From Synechococcus sp. MW101C3 (GTDB lineage: Bacteria; Cyanobacteriota; Cyanobacteriia; PCC-6307; Cyanobiaceae): a stretch of DNA of 64,000 nt. The stretch is from assembly GCF_002252635.1 (NCBI RefSeq), contig NZ_NQKX01000010.1:1-64000 (forward strand). The letters run 5' to 3'. The notes under the pieces were generated by a model. The model searched no databases. It worked only from the letters and a program-made list of their open reading frames with translations, and had not been told where the DNA came from. Positions 54,173 through 63,014 of the stretch are shown here, in pieces (within the stretch, counting starts at the first letter, position 1; each line of letters starts with the position of its first letter). The position numbers were made by a program, and so were the translations under genes.

Positions 54173-57100
54173 TCATGGGAGCGTCCTCTGCTGGCTCCGT
54201 CCTCATGCGGCAGTCCCTGTCCGCCCCTGCACCCATGCGCGAAGACGGCGTCATGGAGGCCGGCCTGGCGCAGCCTGCCCCGCGGGTGACCCGGCTGCTC
54301 GGTGAGCGGCTGGAGCTGGTGGAAGACCTCTGGAAAACCGTGCTGCGCAGCGAGTGCCCGCCCGAGCAGGCGGAACGGCTGCTGCGCATGAAGGATCTCA
54401 GCGATCCCGCCAATGCCCTGACGGCCAGCGCCACCAGCGCAGCGATCGTGCAGCTGATCAGGGACATGGACCTGGCGGAGGCGATCGCCGCGGCCCGCGC
54501 CTTCTCTCTCTACTTCCAGCTGGTCAACATCCTCGAGCAACACATCGAGGAAGACAGCTACCTGGCCAGCCTCCAGGAGGGCACCACCAACCCCATCCCC
54601 GATCCGTTCGCGCCGCCGCTCGCCAGCCAGACCGATCCGGCCACCTTCCGCGAGCTGTTCACCCGCCTGCGGGGGCTGAACGTGCCCCCTGCCCAGCTGG
54701 AAAACCTGCTGCGCGAACTGGACATCCGCCTGGTGTTCACTGCCCACCCCACCGAGATCGTGCGCCACACCGTGCGGCACAAGCAGCGGCGGGTGGCGAG
54801 CCTGATCCACCGGCTACAAGTGAACAGCCCCAGCGATCTGCACGACGAGCGCAGCCTCAGGCTGCAGCTGGAGGAGGAGATCCGGCTGTGGTGGCGCACC
54901 GATGAGCTGCACCAGTTCAAGCCGTCGGTGCTCGACGAAGTCGACTACGCCCTGCATTACTTCCAGCAGGTGCTGTTCGACGCCATGCCGCTGCTGCGCC
55001 AGCGCATCCACAGCGCCCTGGGCTGCAGCTACCCGGATGTGGAGCCCCCCCGCGACGCCTTCTGCACCTTCGGCTCCTGGGTGGGAGCTGATCGCGACGG
55101 CAACCCCTCGGTCACGCCGGACATCACCTGGCGCACTGCCTGCTATCAGCGGCAGCTGATGATCGAGCGCTACATCAGCGCCGTCCAGGACCTGCGCGAT
55201 CAACTCAGCATCTCGATGCAGTGGAGCCAGGTGAGCGCTCCGCTGCTGGAATCCCTGGAGATGGATCGGCTGCGCTTCCCCGAGATCTACGACGAACGGG
55301 CTGCCCGCTACCGGCTGGAACCCTACCGGCTGAAGCTGAGCTACACCCTGGAGCGGTTGCGCCTCACCCACCGCCGCAACCAGCAGTTGGCGGAGGCGGG
55401 TTGGGAGGCCCCCTGCGATGCCGGCTCCTTCCCGCCGGCTCTCACCATCGGCACCGGGCCGATCGCCAGCGCCCCGCAAGACCTCCACTACGCCTCCGTG
55501 GATGAATTGCGCACCGATCTGGAGCTGCTGCGCGACAGCCTCGAAACCACCGGGCTCAGCTGTGAGCCGCTGCGCAAGCTGCTGAGCCAGGTGCACATCT
55601 TCGGCTTCAGCCTCGCCACCCTCGACATCCGCCAGGAGAGCACCCGCCACAGTGATGCCCTCGACGAACTGAGCCGTTACCTCCAGCTGCCGGTGCCCTA
55701 CGGCGAGATGGCCGAGGACGAGCGCGTCGCCTGGTTGCTGCAGGAGCTGCAGACGCGGCGGCCGCTGCTGCCCGCCGCCGCCGTCTGGAGCCCGGCCACG
55801 GCCGAAACCTTCGCGGTGTTCCGCATGCTTGAGCGGCTGCAGCGGGAGTTCGGCACGCGCATCTGCCGCAGCTACGTGATCTCGATGTCGCACACGGCCT
55901 CCGATCTGCTGGAGGTGCTGCTGCTCGCCAAGGAGGCCGGGCTGGTCGATCCCAAGGCGGTGCGCACCTCGCTGCTGGTGGTGCCCCTGTTCGAAACGGT
56001 CGAAGACCTCCAGCACGCCCCGGCCGTGATGGAGCGGCTGTTCAGCGAACCCTTCTACCTGCAGCTGCTCGCCAGCAATGGCGAAGCCGACAGGGCCCTG
56101 CAGGAAGTGATGCTCGGCTACTCCGACAGCAACAAGGATTCCGGCTTTCTCTCCAGCAACTGGGAGATCCACAAGGCCCAGATCGGCCTGCAGCGGCTGG
56201 CGCTGCAGCACGGGGTGGCGCTGCGCATCTTCCATGGCCGCGGCGGCTCGGTGGGACGCGGCGGCGGCCCCGCCTACCAGGCGATCCTGGCCCAGCCGAG
56301 CGGAACGATGAATGGCCGCATCAAGATCACCGAGCAGGGCGAGGTGCTCGCCTCGAAGTATTCCCTGCCCGAGCTGGCGCTCTACAACCTCGAGACGATG
56401 ACCACCGCCGTGCTGCAGAACAGCCTGGTGAGCAGCAGCCTCGATGACACCCCCGCCTGGAACGAGCTGATGGGCCGCCTCGGTGCCCGCTCCCGTCAGC
56501 ACTACCGCAAGCTGGTGCATGAAAACCCCGACCTCGTGGAGTTCTTCCAGCAGGTCACCCCGATCGAGGAGATCAGCAAGCTGCAGATCTCCAGCCGGCC
56601 GGCCCGCCGCAAGAGCGGCGCCAAGGATCTGTCCAGCCTGCGGGCCATCCCGTGGGTGTTCGGCTGGACCCAGAGCCGCTTCCTGCTGCCGAGCTGGTTC
56701 GGTGTGGGGGCGGCGCTGCAGGAGGAGCTGGAGCACGACCCCGACCAGCTGGAGCTGCTGAAGCTGCTCTACCAGCGCTGGCCCTTTTTCCGGATGCTGA
56801 TCTCCAAGGTGGAGATGACCCTCTCGAAGGTGGATCTCGACCTGGCCCATCACTACGTGCAGGCTCTGGGCCGGCCCAGTCACCGCGACGCCTTCGAGCG
56901 CATCTTCGAGGTGATCGCCGCCGAGTTCACGCTCACCCGGGATCTGGTGCTGAAGATCTCCGGCCACACCCGCCTGCTGGATGGTGATCCGGCCCTGCAG
57001 CTCTCGGTCGATCTGCGCAACCGCACGATCATTCCGCTGGGCTTCCTGCAGGTGGCCCTGCTGCGCCGCCTGCGCGACCAGCACCGCCAGCCGCCGATGA

Positions 57101-57216
57101 GTGAAGTGGCCAGCGATGCCGCCACCGATGGGCGCACCTACAGCCGCAGTGAGCTGCTGCGCGGCGCCCTGCTCACGATCAATGGCATCGCCGCCGGCAT
57201 GCGCAACACGGGTTGA
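54169..57216 (+). CDS. ppc: Phosphoenolpyruvate carboxylase
   Basis: 1015 aa if the ATG overlapping the gshA stop (ATGA) is used; in-frame ATGs at 54175, 54205 and 54235 are alternatives. Anaplerotic CO2 fixation onto PEP to oxaloacetate. Active-site motifs: [21 protein letters not shown] (catalytic His), [46 protein letters not shown] (mobile loop), and the C-terminal [14 protein letters not shown]...[13 protein letters not shown] end. Length is typical. Confidence 0.97.
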   Translation: MIMGASSAGSVLMRQSLSAPAPMREDGVMEAGLAQPAPRVTRLLGERLELVEDLWKTVLRSECPPEQAERLLRMKDLSDPANALTASATSAAIVQLIRDMDLAEAIAAARAFSLYFQLVNILEQHIEEDSYLASLQEGTTNPIPDPFAPPLASQTDPATFRELFTRLRGLNVPPAQLENLLRELDIRLVFTAHPTEIVRHTVRHKQRRVASLIHRLQVNSPSDLHDERSLRLQLEEEIRLWWRTDELHQFKPSVLDEVDYALHYFQQVLFDAMPLLRQRIHSALGCSYPDVEPPRDAFCTFGSWVGADRDGNPSVTPDITWRTACYQRQLMIERYISAVQDLRDQLSISMQWSQVSAPLLESLEMDRLRFPEIYDERAARYRLEPYRLKLSYTLERLRLTHRRNQQLAEAGWEAPCDAGSFPPALTIGTGPIASAPQDLHYASVDELRTDLELLRDSLETTGLSCEPLRKLLSQVHIFGFSLATLDIRQESTRHSDALDELSRYLQLPVPYGEMAEDERVAWLLQELQTRRPLLPAAAVWSPATAETFAVFRMLERLQREFGTRICRSYVISMSHTASDLLEVLLLAKEAGLVDPKAVRTSLLVVPLFETVEDLQHAPAVMERLFSEPFYLQLLASNGEADRALQEVMLGYSDSNKDSGFLSSNWEIHKAQIGLQRLALQHGVALRIFHGRGGSVGRGGGPAYQAILAQPSGTMNGRIKITEQGEVLASKYSLPELALYNLETMTTAVLQNSLVSSSLDDTPAWNELMGRLGARSRQHYRKLVHENPDLVEFFQQVTPIEEISKLQISSRPARRKSGAKDLSSLRAIPWVFGWTQSRFLLPSWFGVGAALQEELEHDPDQLELLKLLYQRWPFFRMLISKVEMTLSKVDLDLAHHYVQALGRPSHRDAFERIFEVIAAEFTLTRDLVLKISGHTRLLDGDPALQLSVDLRNRTIIPLGFLQVALLRRLRDQHRQPPMSEVASDAATDGRTYSRSELLRGALLTINGIAAGMRNTG

Positions 57217-57223
57217 ACGCTGC

Positions 57224-57739
57224 TTGATCCCGTTTCGCAACCAACCGGCCGTGCCGCGTCTCCCTGATGGGTACGTCCTGGAGAGTGAGCCCTCCCCCCA
57301 CCCCAGTGAGCTGAACCTCCTGCTGATGGCCTGCGGCGAACCGCAGCGCAGTGAGGCCAAGCTGGCGCAGGTGCTCCTGCGCAGCGCCTGGCAGCTGAGC
57401 GTGCGCAACCCCGCCGGCGAGCTGGTGGGCTTCGTGCGCGCCACCAGCGATCAGGCGCTGAACGCCAACCTCTGGGACCTGGCAGCCACCCCCGGCGACG
57501 AACAGCAGCAAGCGGTGCTGACCGTGCTGGTGCATGCCGCCCTCTCCCGCCTGCGCCGTGAGCTCAGCGGCTGCAGCATCTCGGTGGCGGCCCCACCGGA
57601 GGCCTTGCCAGCCTTGCGCCGCTATGGGTTTCTGGTGGATCCCGGTGGCATCCGCGCCATGGGTCTGGGCCTCAAGGCGGAGGTGGAGGCGCCGGCCCCC
57701 GCCGGCGACGGGGCATCATCGCGGCCAATGGCCGAGTGA
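57224..57739 (+). CDS. GNAT-type N-acetyltransferase-like protein
   Basis: About 171 aa from the TTG at 57224; a GTG at 57251 is an equally likely start. Middle segment VRNPAGELVGFVRATSDQALNANLWDLAATPGDEQQQAV followed by LTVLVHAALSRLRREL and SISVAAPPEALPALRRYGFLVD has the order of a GNAT fold. The acetyl-CoA pyrophosphate loop (Q/RxxGxG/A) is not clearly present, so activity is uncertain. Starts within 10-40 nt of the ppc stop. Confidence 0.65.
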   Translation: MIPFRNQPAVPRLPDGYVLESEPSPHPSELNLLLMACGEPQRSEAKLAQVLLRSAWQLSVRNPAGELVGFVRATSDQALNANLWDLAATPGDEQQQAVLTVLVHAALSRLRRELSGCSISVAAPPEALPALRRYGFLVDPGGIRAMGLGLKAEVEAPAPAGDGASSRPMAE

Positions 57740-57786
57740 CACCCGCCACTGGTGTGAGGGAGGGTCGCCTTAGTGAATGAATGAAG

Positions 57787-57860
57787 CGAGCATGGAGGGA
57801 TTCGAACCCCCGACCCTCAGAACCGGAATCTGATGCTCTATCCAGCTGAGCTACATGCCC
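57787..57860 (-). tRNA. trnR: tRNA-Arg (anticodon CCG)
   Basis: 74 nt cloverleaf on the minus strand: acceptor GGGCATG with CATGCTC (one G-U), D-arm AGCTCAGCTGGATAGAGC, anticodon loop TTCCGGT, T-arm GGGGGTTCGAATCCCTC. Confidence 0.93.
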
Positions 57861-57975
57861 GTGTACGGCGCTGTGGGCCGGATCACGTGGGTGAACAGGC
57901 AAAACCTGCTGACCTTGATGGGAAGACAACGCCCTCACCACTCGGCCTACCTTAGCCGCAAGCCGCCCCAGACCC

Positions 57976-59121
57976 ATTCGGCTGCATCGCCTGGAGCTGC
58001 TGCACTTCCGCAATTACGCCCGGCTGGAGCTGGAGATCGAAGCCCCACGGTTGTTGGTGATCGGAGCCAATGGCGAAGGCAAGTCGAATCTGCTGGAAGC
58101 GGTGGAACTGCTCGGCAGCCTGCGCTCGCATCGCACCGGCAGCGACCTCGACCTGATCCAGCACGGCGAAACCCACGCCAGCGTGCGCGGCTTCTGCCAT
58201 GAACCGGCGGCGCCGAACCACCAGGGTGCGGCCAGCGCCAGCGACGCCCTGGAACTGGAGCTGCGCCAGCGGGGCGGACGCACAGCACGGCGCAACGGCA
58301 AGACCCTGAGCCGTCAGCACGATCTGATCGGTCCGCTGCGCTGCGTCGGCTTCAGTGCCCTCGATCTGCACCTGGTACGCGGCGAACCGGCCCTGCGGCG
58401 CCAATGGCTCGACCGGGTGGTGCTGCAGCTCGAGCCCGTCTACACCGAGCTGCTGAGCCGCTACGCCCGCTTGCTGCGGCAGCGCAGCCGCCTCTGGCGC
58501 GGTGGCCTCTCAGGACCGGAGCGGGAGGCCCTGCTCGATGCCTTCGACCTGCAGATGGCGGTGGTGGGCACCCGACTGCACCGGCGCCGGCGCCGGGCGC
58601 TGGCACGCCTGCAACCGCTCGCGGCCGCCTGGCAGGCCCGGCTGAGTGGGGGCCGGGAACGGCTGGAGCTGCGCTATCAGCCCGGCAGCGTGCTGGAGGG
58701 AGAGGAGGAGGAGGCCCTGTGGCGGGAGGCCCTGATCGAGCAGCTCCAGCGTCAACGCCAGGAGGAACGCCGGCTGGGCCAGTGTCAGGTGGGGCCGCAC
58801 CGCGACGAAGTGGGGCTGTTGCTCGGCGATCAGGCGGCACGCCGCTACGGCTCGGCCGGCCAGCAGCGCACCCTGGTGCTGGCACTGAAGCTGGCCGAGC
58901 TGGAGCTGGTGCAGCAGCTCTGCGGCGATCCGCCCCTGCTGCTGCTCGACGACGTGCTCGCCGAGCTCGACCCCACCCGCCAGCAGGTTTTGCTTGAAGC
59001 CGTGGGCGAGGCGCATCAGTGCCTGGTGAGCGCCACCCATCTGGAAGGTTTCAGCGATCGCTGGGCCGCAGGCTCGCAGCGGGTGGGGATCGTGGCGGGG
59101 GCGATCCACTCCCCCCCTTGA
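57976..59121 (+). CDS. recF: DNA replication and repair protein RecF
   Basis: 381 aa if begun at the ATT at 57976. Homology to RecF starts there ([21 protein letters not shown]) and includes Walker [13 protein letters not shown] near 30-40, the [11 protein letters not shown] segment, the signature loop [17 protein letters not shown] and Walker [16 protein letters not shown]. An in-frame stop is at 57916-57918 and no ATG, GTG or TTG lies between it and the conserved N-terminus; the first such codons (about 58048-58054) would remove the first strands. RecF helps load RecA at gaps. Confidence 0.9.
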   Translation: MRLHRLELLHFRNYARLELEIEAPRLLVIGANGEGKSNLLEAVELLGSLRSHRTGSDLDLIQHGETHASVRGFCHEPAAPNHQGAASASDALELELRQRGGRTARRNGKTLSRQHDLIGPLRCVGFSALDLHLVRGEPALRRQWLDRVVLQLEPVYTELLSRYARLLRQRSRLWRGGLSGPEREALLDAFDLQMAVVGTRLHRRRRRALARLQPLAAAWQARLSGGRERLELRYQPGSVLEGEEEEALWREALIEQLQRQRQEERRLGQCQVGPHRDEVGLLLGDQAARRYGSAGQQRTLVLALKLAELELVQQLCGDPPLLLLDDVLAELDPTRQQVLLEAVGEAHQCLVSATHLEGFSDRWAAGSQRVGIVAGAIHSPP

Positions 59122-59159
59122 ACCTGGCACTAGGATGCATTGCTGTTTGTACAGATTCG

Positions 59160-59666
59160 ATGACCCAGACCCTGCCCTGCCTCCACCCCAACCCGGGATG
59201 GAACGGAGCCCAAAGCCTCAAGAGCCCTAAGCACCCCGCCTCTCCTGCCCCGGCTGAACCCGTGGCCAGCTCACCTGAAACCATGGTGGGCAAACACTGC
59301 ATCCTCGAGCTCTACGACTGCAACCCGCAGAAGCTCGATGACGAAGCCTTCCTCAGGACCGCCATCACCACAGCAGCGAAACGTGCTGGCGCCACTCTCC
59401 TGAACCTCATCACCCATCGGTTCGAACCGCAGGGCGTTACGGGGCTTGCTCTTCTGGCCGAATCCCACATCTCGATTCACACGTGGCCGGAATCCGGTTA
59501 CGCGGCTGTGGACGTGTTCACCTGCGGTGACCACACCATGCCAGAGCGGGCCTGTGAAGTGCTTGGCCAGGAGCTCGGAGCCACACGCCGGAAGTTGAAG
59601 AGCTTCCGGCGGGAAACGCCCGCCTCGATCGCCGACGGAATCCGCGAACCGGTGCCCGCCGCCTGA
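59160..59666 (+). CDS. speD: S-adenosylmethionine decarboxylase proenzyme
   Basis: 168 aa from [15 protein letters not shown]; a later ATG at 59283 ([13 protein letters not shown]) would give the usual core length. The proenzyme cleaves itself at Glu101-Ser102 in [14 protein letters not shown] to form the pyruvoyl group. [13 protein letters not shown] and the catalytic Cys in VFTCGDH are present. It supplies decarboxylated SAM for spermidine synthesis. A terminator follows. Confidence 0.93.
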   Translation: MTQTLPCLHPNPGWNGAQSLKSPKHPASPAPAEPVASSPETMVGKHCILELYDCNPQKLDDEAFLRTAITTAAKRAGATLLNLITHRFEPQGVTGLALLAESHISIHTWPESGYAAVDVFTCGDHTMPERACEVLGQELGATRRKLKSFRRETPASIADGIREPVPAA

Positions 59667-59698
59667 TCCGTTCCGGGGCACACCAAGAGGGCCATGCA

Positions 59699-59735
59699 AG
59701 GTGGGCGGGCATTCAGTGCCCTGCCCACCTTTTTC
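59699..59735 (+). terminator. Terminator of speD
   Basis: AGGTGGGC / GCCCACCT stem with further inner pairing (GGGCA/TGCCC) and a run of about six T. Confidence 0.85.
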
Positions 59736-59862
59736 GCGTCTGGCCATGCTCTGACACAGGCCTGGCCAGTAGATCGGCCTGTGCTCTGGCCATCGTCTTG
59801 CCGTGGCTCGGCCTGGGTGTGGGCGCTGCCTGGAAACTGACCGTGCGTTTGCCTGGTCCCGT

Positions 59863-60771
59863 TCAGCCCCGGCCCATTGCGGCGCCGGGCAGCTGGCGGT
59901 TCAGCTTGCCGCTCACCAACCCTTCCAGGTCCAGGCTCACAGCGGTGAAGCCCAGCCCCAGGAACGTGTCCACCAATTCCTGTCGCGGCAGGCGGGTCAC
60001 GAAGGAATCGAGCTGATCGGCGGGCACTTCGATGCGGGCCGTCTCCCCCTGCACCCGCACCCGCAGCTCACGCACCCCGCGGCGGTGCAACCACTCTTCG
60101 GCACGCGCCAGCCGTTCCAGGCGCAGCGCTGTGATCGGCTCTCCGTAGGGAAATCTTGAGGAGAGGCAAGGCTGGGCAGGTTTGTCCCACCAGGGGAAAC
60201 CGAGCGCTCTCGAGATCTGACGCACGCCCGCCTTGTCGATACCGAGCTCCGCCAGCGGTGAAATCACCCCATGCTCCCGGGCCGCCTCGATCCCGGGGCG
60301 ATGATCCCCGAGGTCATCGAGGTTGACACCATCCACCACCTGCAGGCCGCGGCCGGCGGCGATCTGCTCCGCCAGCACACCGTGCAGCTCCTTCTTGCAC
60401 GCGTAGCAGCGGTTGACGGGGTTGCGGAAGTAGGCGGGATCCTGCAGCTCTGCCGTGGCCAGCTCCTGGTGGCGGATGCCCATCCAGGCCGCCTGCTGGC
60501 GGGCCTCCTGGAGCAGATGGGGGGCCAAGGCGGGGGAAACACCCGTCACCGCCAGGGCCTCCTCGCCCAGCTGCTCGGCCGCCACCGCTGCCACCAGGGC
60601 GCTGTCCACACCGCCGGAATAGGCCACCACCACAGCCCCGAAACCCTGCAATCGGGCGCGCAACCGCTCCAGCTGGGTGCACAGCTCGGCAGGCAGGCAC
60701 TCCAGCAGGCGGTGCAGGGCCGGGGCAGCAGCGCCTCCGGCAGCCTGAAACGGCAGTGCTGGTGAAGGCAT
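59863..60771 (-). CDS. larE: ATP-dependent sacrificial sulfur transferase LarE-like
   Basis: 302 aa. PP-loop ATP pyrophosphatase: VAYSGGVDSALVA near 48-60, NRCYACKKELH near 119-129, DGVNLDDLGDHRPG and KPAQPCLSSRFPYG, the last carrying the cysteine that donates sulfur in LarE. LarE converts carboxylated pyridinium to the nickel-pincer cofactor precursor; no larB/larC is seen nearby, so the acceptor may differ in cyanobacteria. Head-to-head with the CobO-like gene, 46 nt apart. Confidence 0.85.
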   Translation of the reverse strand: MPSPALPFQAAGGAAAPALHRLLECLPAELCTQLERLRARLQGFGAVVVAYSGGVDSALVAAVAAEQLGEEALAVTGVSPALAPHLLQEARQQAAWMGIRHQELATAELQDPAYFRNPVNRCYACKKELHGVLAEQIAAGRGLQVVDGVNLDDLGDHRPGIEAAREHGVISPLAELGIDKAGVRQISRALGFPWWDKPAQPCLSSRFPYGEPITALRLERLARAEEWLHRRGVRELRVRVQGETARIEVPADQLDSFVTRLPRQELVDTFLGLGFTAVSLDLEGLVSGKLNRQLPGAAMGRG

Positions 60772-60817
60772 TCCAGTCGCTGCCGATCGTTAGCATCTGA
60801 TCGTAGAAGCCTGAGCC

Positions 60818-61963
60818 ATGGCAGCGACCACAAGCAACGGCCGGGGCATAGGGATCCGCACGGCCGCAGGCAGCAGTGAGCGCAGCCACGGCCAGTTGCA
60901 CGTCTACGACGGCGAAGGCAAGGGCAAAAGCCAGGCGGCCCTCGGGGTGGTGCTGCGCACCATCGGTCTGGGAATCTGCGAACAGAAACGCACGCGGGTG
61001 TTGCTGCTGCGCTTTCTGAAAGGCCCGGGACGCTCCTACGACGAGGACGCGGCCATTGAAGCCCTGCAACAGGGCTTTCCCCATCTGATCGATCAGGTGC
61101 GCACCGGCCGCGGCGATTTCTTCACCGCCGGAGAGGCCACGGCCTTCGACCGGCAGGAAGCGCAGCGCGGCTGGGACATCGCCAGAGGCGCCATCGCCAG
61201 CGCGCTCTATTCCGTGGTGGTGCTGGATGAGCTCAACCCGGTGCTCGACCTGGGCCTGCTGGAGGCAGGTGAGGTAGTGCGCACCCTGGCGGCCAAACCG
61301 GCAGGGATGGAAGTGATCGTCACCGGCCGGGGGGCGCCGGCCCAGTTGGTGCAACTGGCCGACCTGCACTCGGAGATGCGGGCCCACCACCACGAGGATC
61401 AGGGCGGCCGGCTCACCGGAATCGAGATCTACACCGGCGAGGGCAAGGGCAAATCCACCAGTGCCCTGGGCAAGGCGCTGCAGGCGATCGGGCGTGGCAT
61501 CAGCCAGGACAAGAGCCACCGGGTGCTGATCCTGCAATGGCTCAAAGGCGGCAGTGGCTATACCGAAGATGCGGCCATTGCCGCGCTGCGGGAAAGCTAT
61601 CCCCATCTGGTGGATCACCTGCGCTCAGGCCGCGATGCGATCGTGTGGCGCGGCCAGCAGCAGCCGATTGATTATGTGGAAGCAGAGCGGGCCTGGGAGA
61701 TCGCCCGGGCAGCGATCGCCAGTGGTCTCTACAAAACCGTGATCCTCGATGAACTGAATCCCACTGTGGATCTGGAATTGCTGCCGGTGGAGCCGATCGT
61801 TCAGACCCTGCTACGCAAGCCGGCCGAAACGGAAGTGATCATTACGGGCCGCTGCAAGAACCCACCGGCCTATTTCGATCTGGCCAGTGTGCATTCAGAG
61901 ATGGTCTGCCACAAGCACTACGCCGAGCGCGGCGTGGACCTCAAGCGCGGCGTGGATTATTGA
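60818..61963 (+). CDS. Tandem CobO/CobA-like (corrinoid adenosyltransferase-type) P-loop protein
   Basis: 381 aa with two homologous P-loop domains. First: LHVYDGEGKGKSQAALG near 27-43, VVVLDELNPVLDLGLL, EVIVTGRGAPAQLVQLADL. Second: IEIYTGEGKGKSTSALG near 203-219, TVILDELNPTVDLELL, EVIITGRCKNPPAYFDLASV. Each is close to a full CobO/BtuR domain, which adenosylates cob(I)alamin-type corrinoids. Both Walker A and Walker B motifs are intact, so both halves may be active or act together as an internal dimer. Confidence 0.85.
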   Translation: MAATTSNGRGIGIRTAAGSSERSHGQLHVYDGEGKGKSQAALGVVLRTIGLGICEQKRTRVLLLRFLKGPGRSYDEDAAIEALQQGFPHLIDQVRTGRGDFFTAGEATAFDRQEAQRGWDIARGAIASALYSVVVLDELNPVLDLGLLEAGEVVRTLAAKPAGMEVIVTGRGAPAQLVQLADLHSEMRAHHHEDQGGRLTGIEIYTGEGKGKSTSALGKALQAIGRGISQDKSHRVLILQWLKGGSGYTEDAAIAALRESYPHLVDHLRSGRDAIVWRGQQQPIDYVEAERAWEIARAAIASGLYKTVILDELNPTVDLELLPVEPIVQTLLRKPAETEVIITGRCKNPPAYFDLASVHSEMVCHKHYAERGVDLKRGVDY

Positions 61964-62185
61964 TTCGAGCGTTTCTTTGCTTCTCTGACTTGGATCTTCC
62001 AGGATCCCGCAACTTCAGCACGAACATGCCTGGGCCATGTGTACGCGCATCTCTGGCTTGTGCATGCCTGGCTTGCGCACTCAGACTTCACCCAATTTGC
62101 TCCATCCTGTTTTATTGATTTTCGCTCAGACGCCTGAACGCACCGACTCCCGCACAAGCAACAGCAAAAGCAAACGCACGTTCGC

Positions 62186-63007
62186 TCATTCCTTTCGGCT
62201 TCTGTCGACATCGAGCGGCAGCGGCAGGCGCCCCTCCTCGATTTCCTCTTCGATCAGATCCACCTCCCGGTTGGCGATGAAGCGGCCGAGCAACAGGCCC
62301 ATCAACAGAGACACATACAACGTGCTGCTGAGGCTCAGCAGAATGGCCAGCCGTTCGCCGAGGGGGTTGCTGGGCAACACATCGCCATAGCCCAGGCCGC
62401 CGAGGGTCACAAAGCTGAAATAGGTGAGTCGGTCGAGCAGGAAGTCGTTGTGGGCTTCTACGCCCAGGTTGAAGCTGCCCGGGTGAATCACCTGAATGGC
62501 CGTGGCCAGGATTCCACCGGTGAGGCCAAGATGCACATAGCCCGCCGCCGCGCCGGCCAGCACCTTCAGGTTCACACGCGGCACCCGGGCCAGCACCAGG
62601 ACGAACCGCACCGTTGTGGTGAGGAAGAACACCGTGAGCATCAGCAGCGCCACCACCCTCAGCTGCTGGTTTGGCCAGCCCCCAACCAGCAACGGCACCC
62701 AGGTGCCGAGCGCCGCCAACAGTCCGAGCAGCCGGTAGAGCTGAACGCGCAGCAGCTCCGACGAGGACGGCCGGATCGCCGGCAGAAGCCGGATCGACTG
62801 GAGCACCAGCAGCGACACCATCACCGGCAGCAGGAAGCGGGCGAAGCCCACCCCGCGGATCGTGGCCACCGGCATGAGAAACACCGGCAGCAGGGTCAGC
62901 AGGAGGAAGGGAACGAACTGCTGTTCAAGGAGCAGCAGACGCCGTTCCTCCTGTCGCCGGCCGTCACGCTCGTGCTCCGTCAGTGCCGCCCTTGCCACTG
63001 GGGGCAT
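62186..63007 (-). CDS. Two-helix K+-channel-like membrane protein
   Basis: 273 aa with about six hydrophobic segments; the last two flank a P-loop, DRLTYFSFVTLGGLGYGDVLP, near residues 191-212. The GYGD selectivity-filter core is present, but the two residues before LGYGD are Gly-Gly instead of the usual Thr-Thr (TLTTLGYGD/TTVGYGD). The C-terminal tail is short and acidic with no RCK domain. Ion_trans_2-type channel inferred; selectivity uncertain. Confidence 0.8.
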   Translation of the reverse strand: MPPVARAALTEHERDGRRQEERRLLLLEQQFVPFLLLTLLPVFLMPVATIRGVGFARFLLPVMVSLLVLQSIRLLPAIRPSSSELLRVQLYRLLGLLAALGTWVPLLVGGWPNQQLRVVALLMLTVFFLTTTVRFVLVLARVPRVNLKVLAGAAAGYVHLGLTGGILATAIQVIHPGSFNLGVEAHNDFLLDRLTYFSFVTLGGLGYGDVLPSNPLGERLAILLSLSSTLYVSLLMGLLLGRFIANREVDLIEEEIEEGRLPLPLDVDRSRKE

Positions 63008-63014
63008 GCGGGGG

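Noticed and set aside
54814-57444. 876-codon open frame on the minus strand
   Set aside because: It is exactly antisense to ppc, and its translation is low-complexity His/Gln/Gly-rich with no motif; GC-rich third positions keep this frame open.
59798-60016. 72-codon plus-strand frame after speD
   Set aside because: Starts hydrophobic but runs antisense into larE with no supporting signal.
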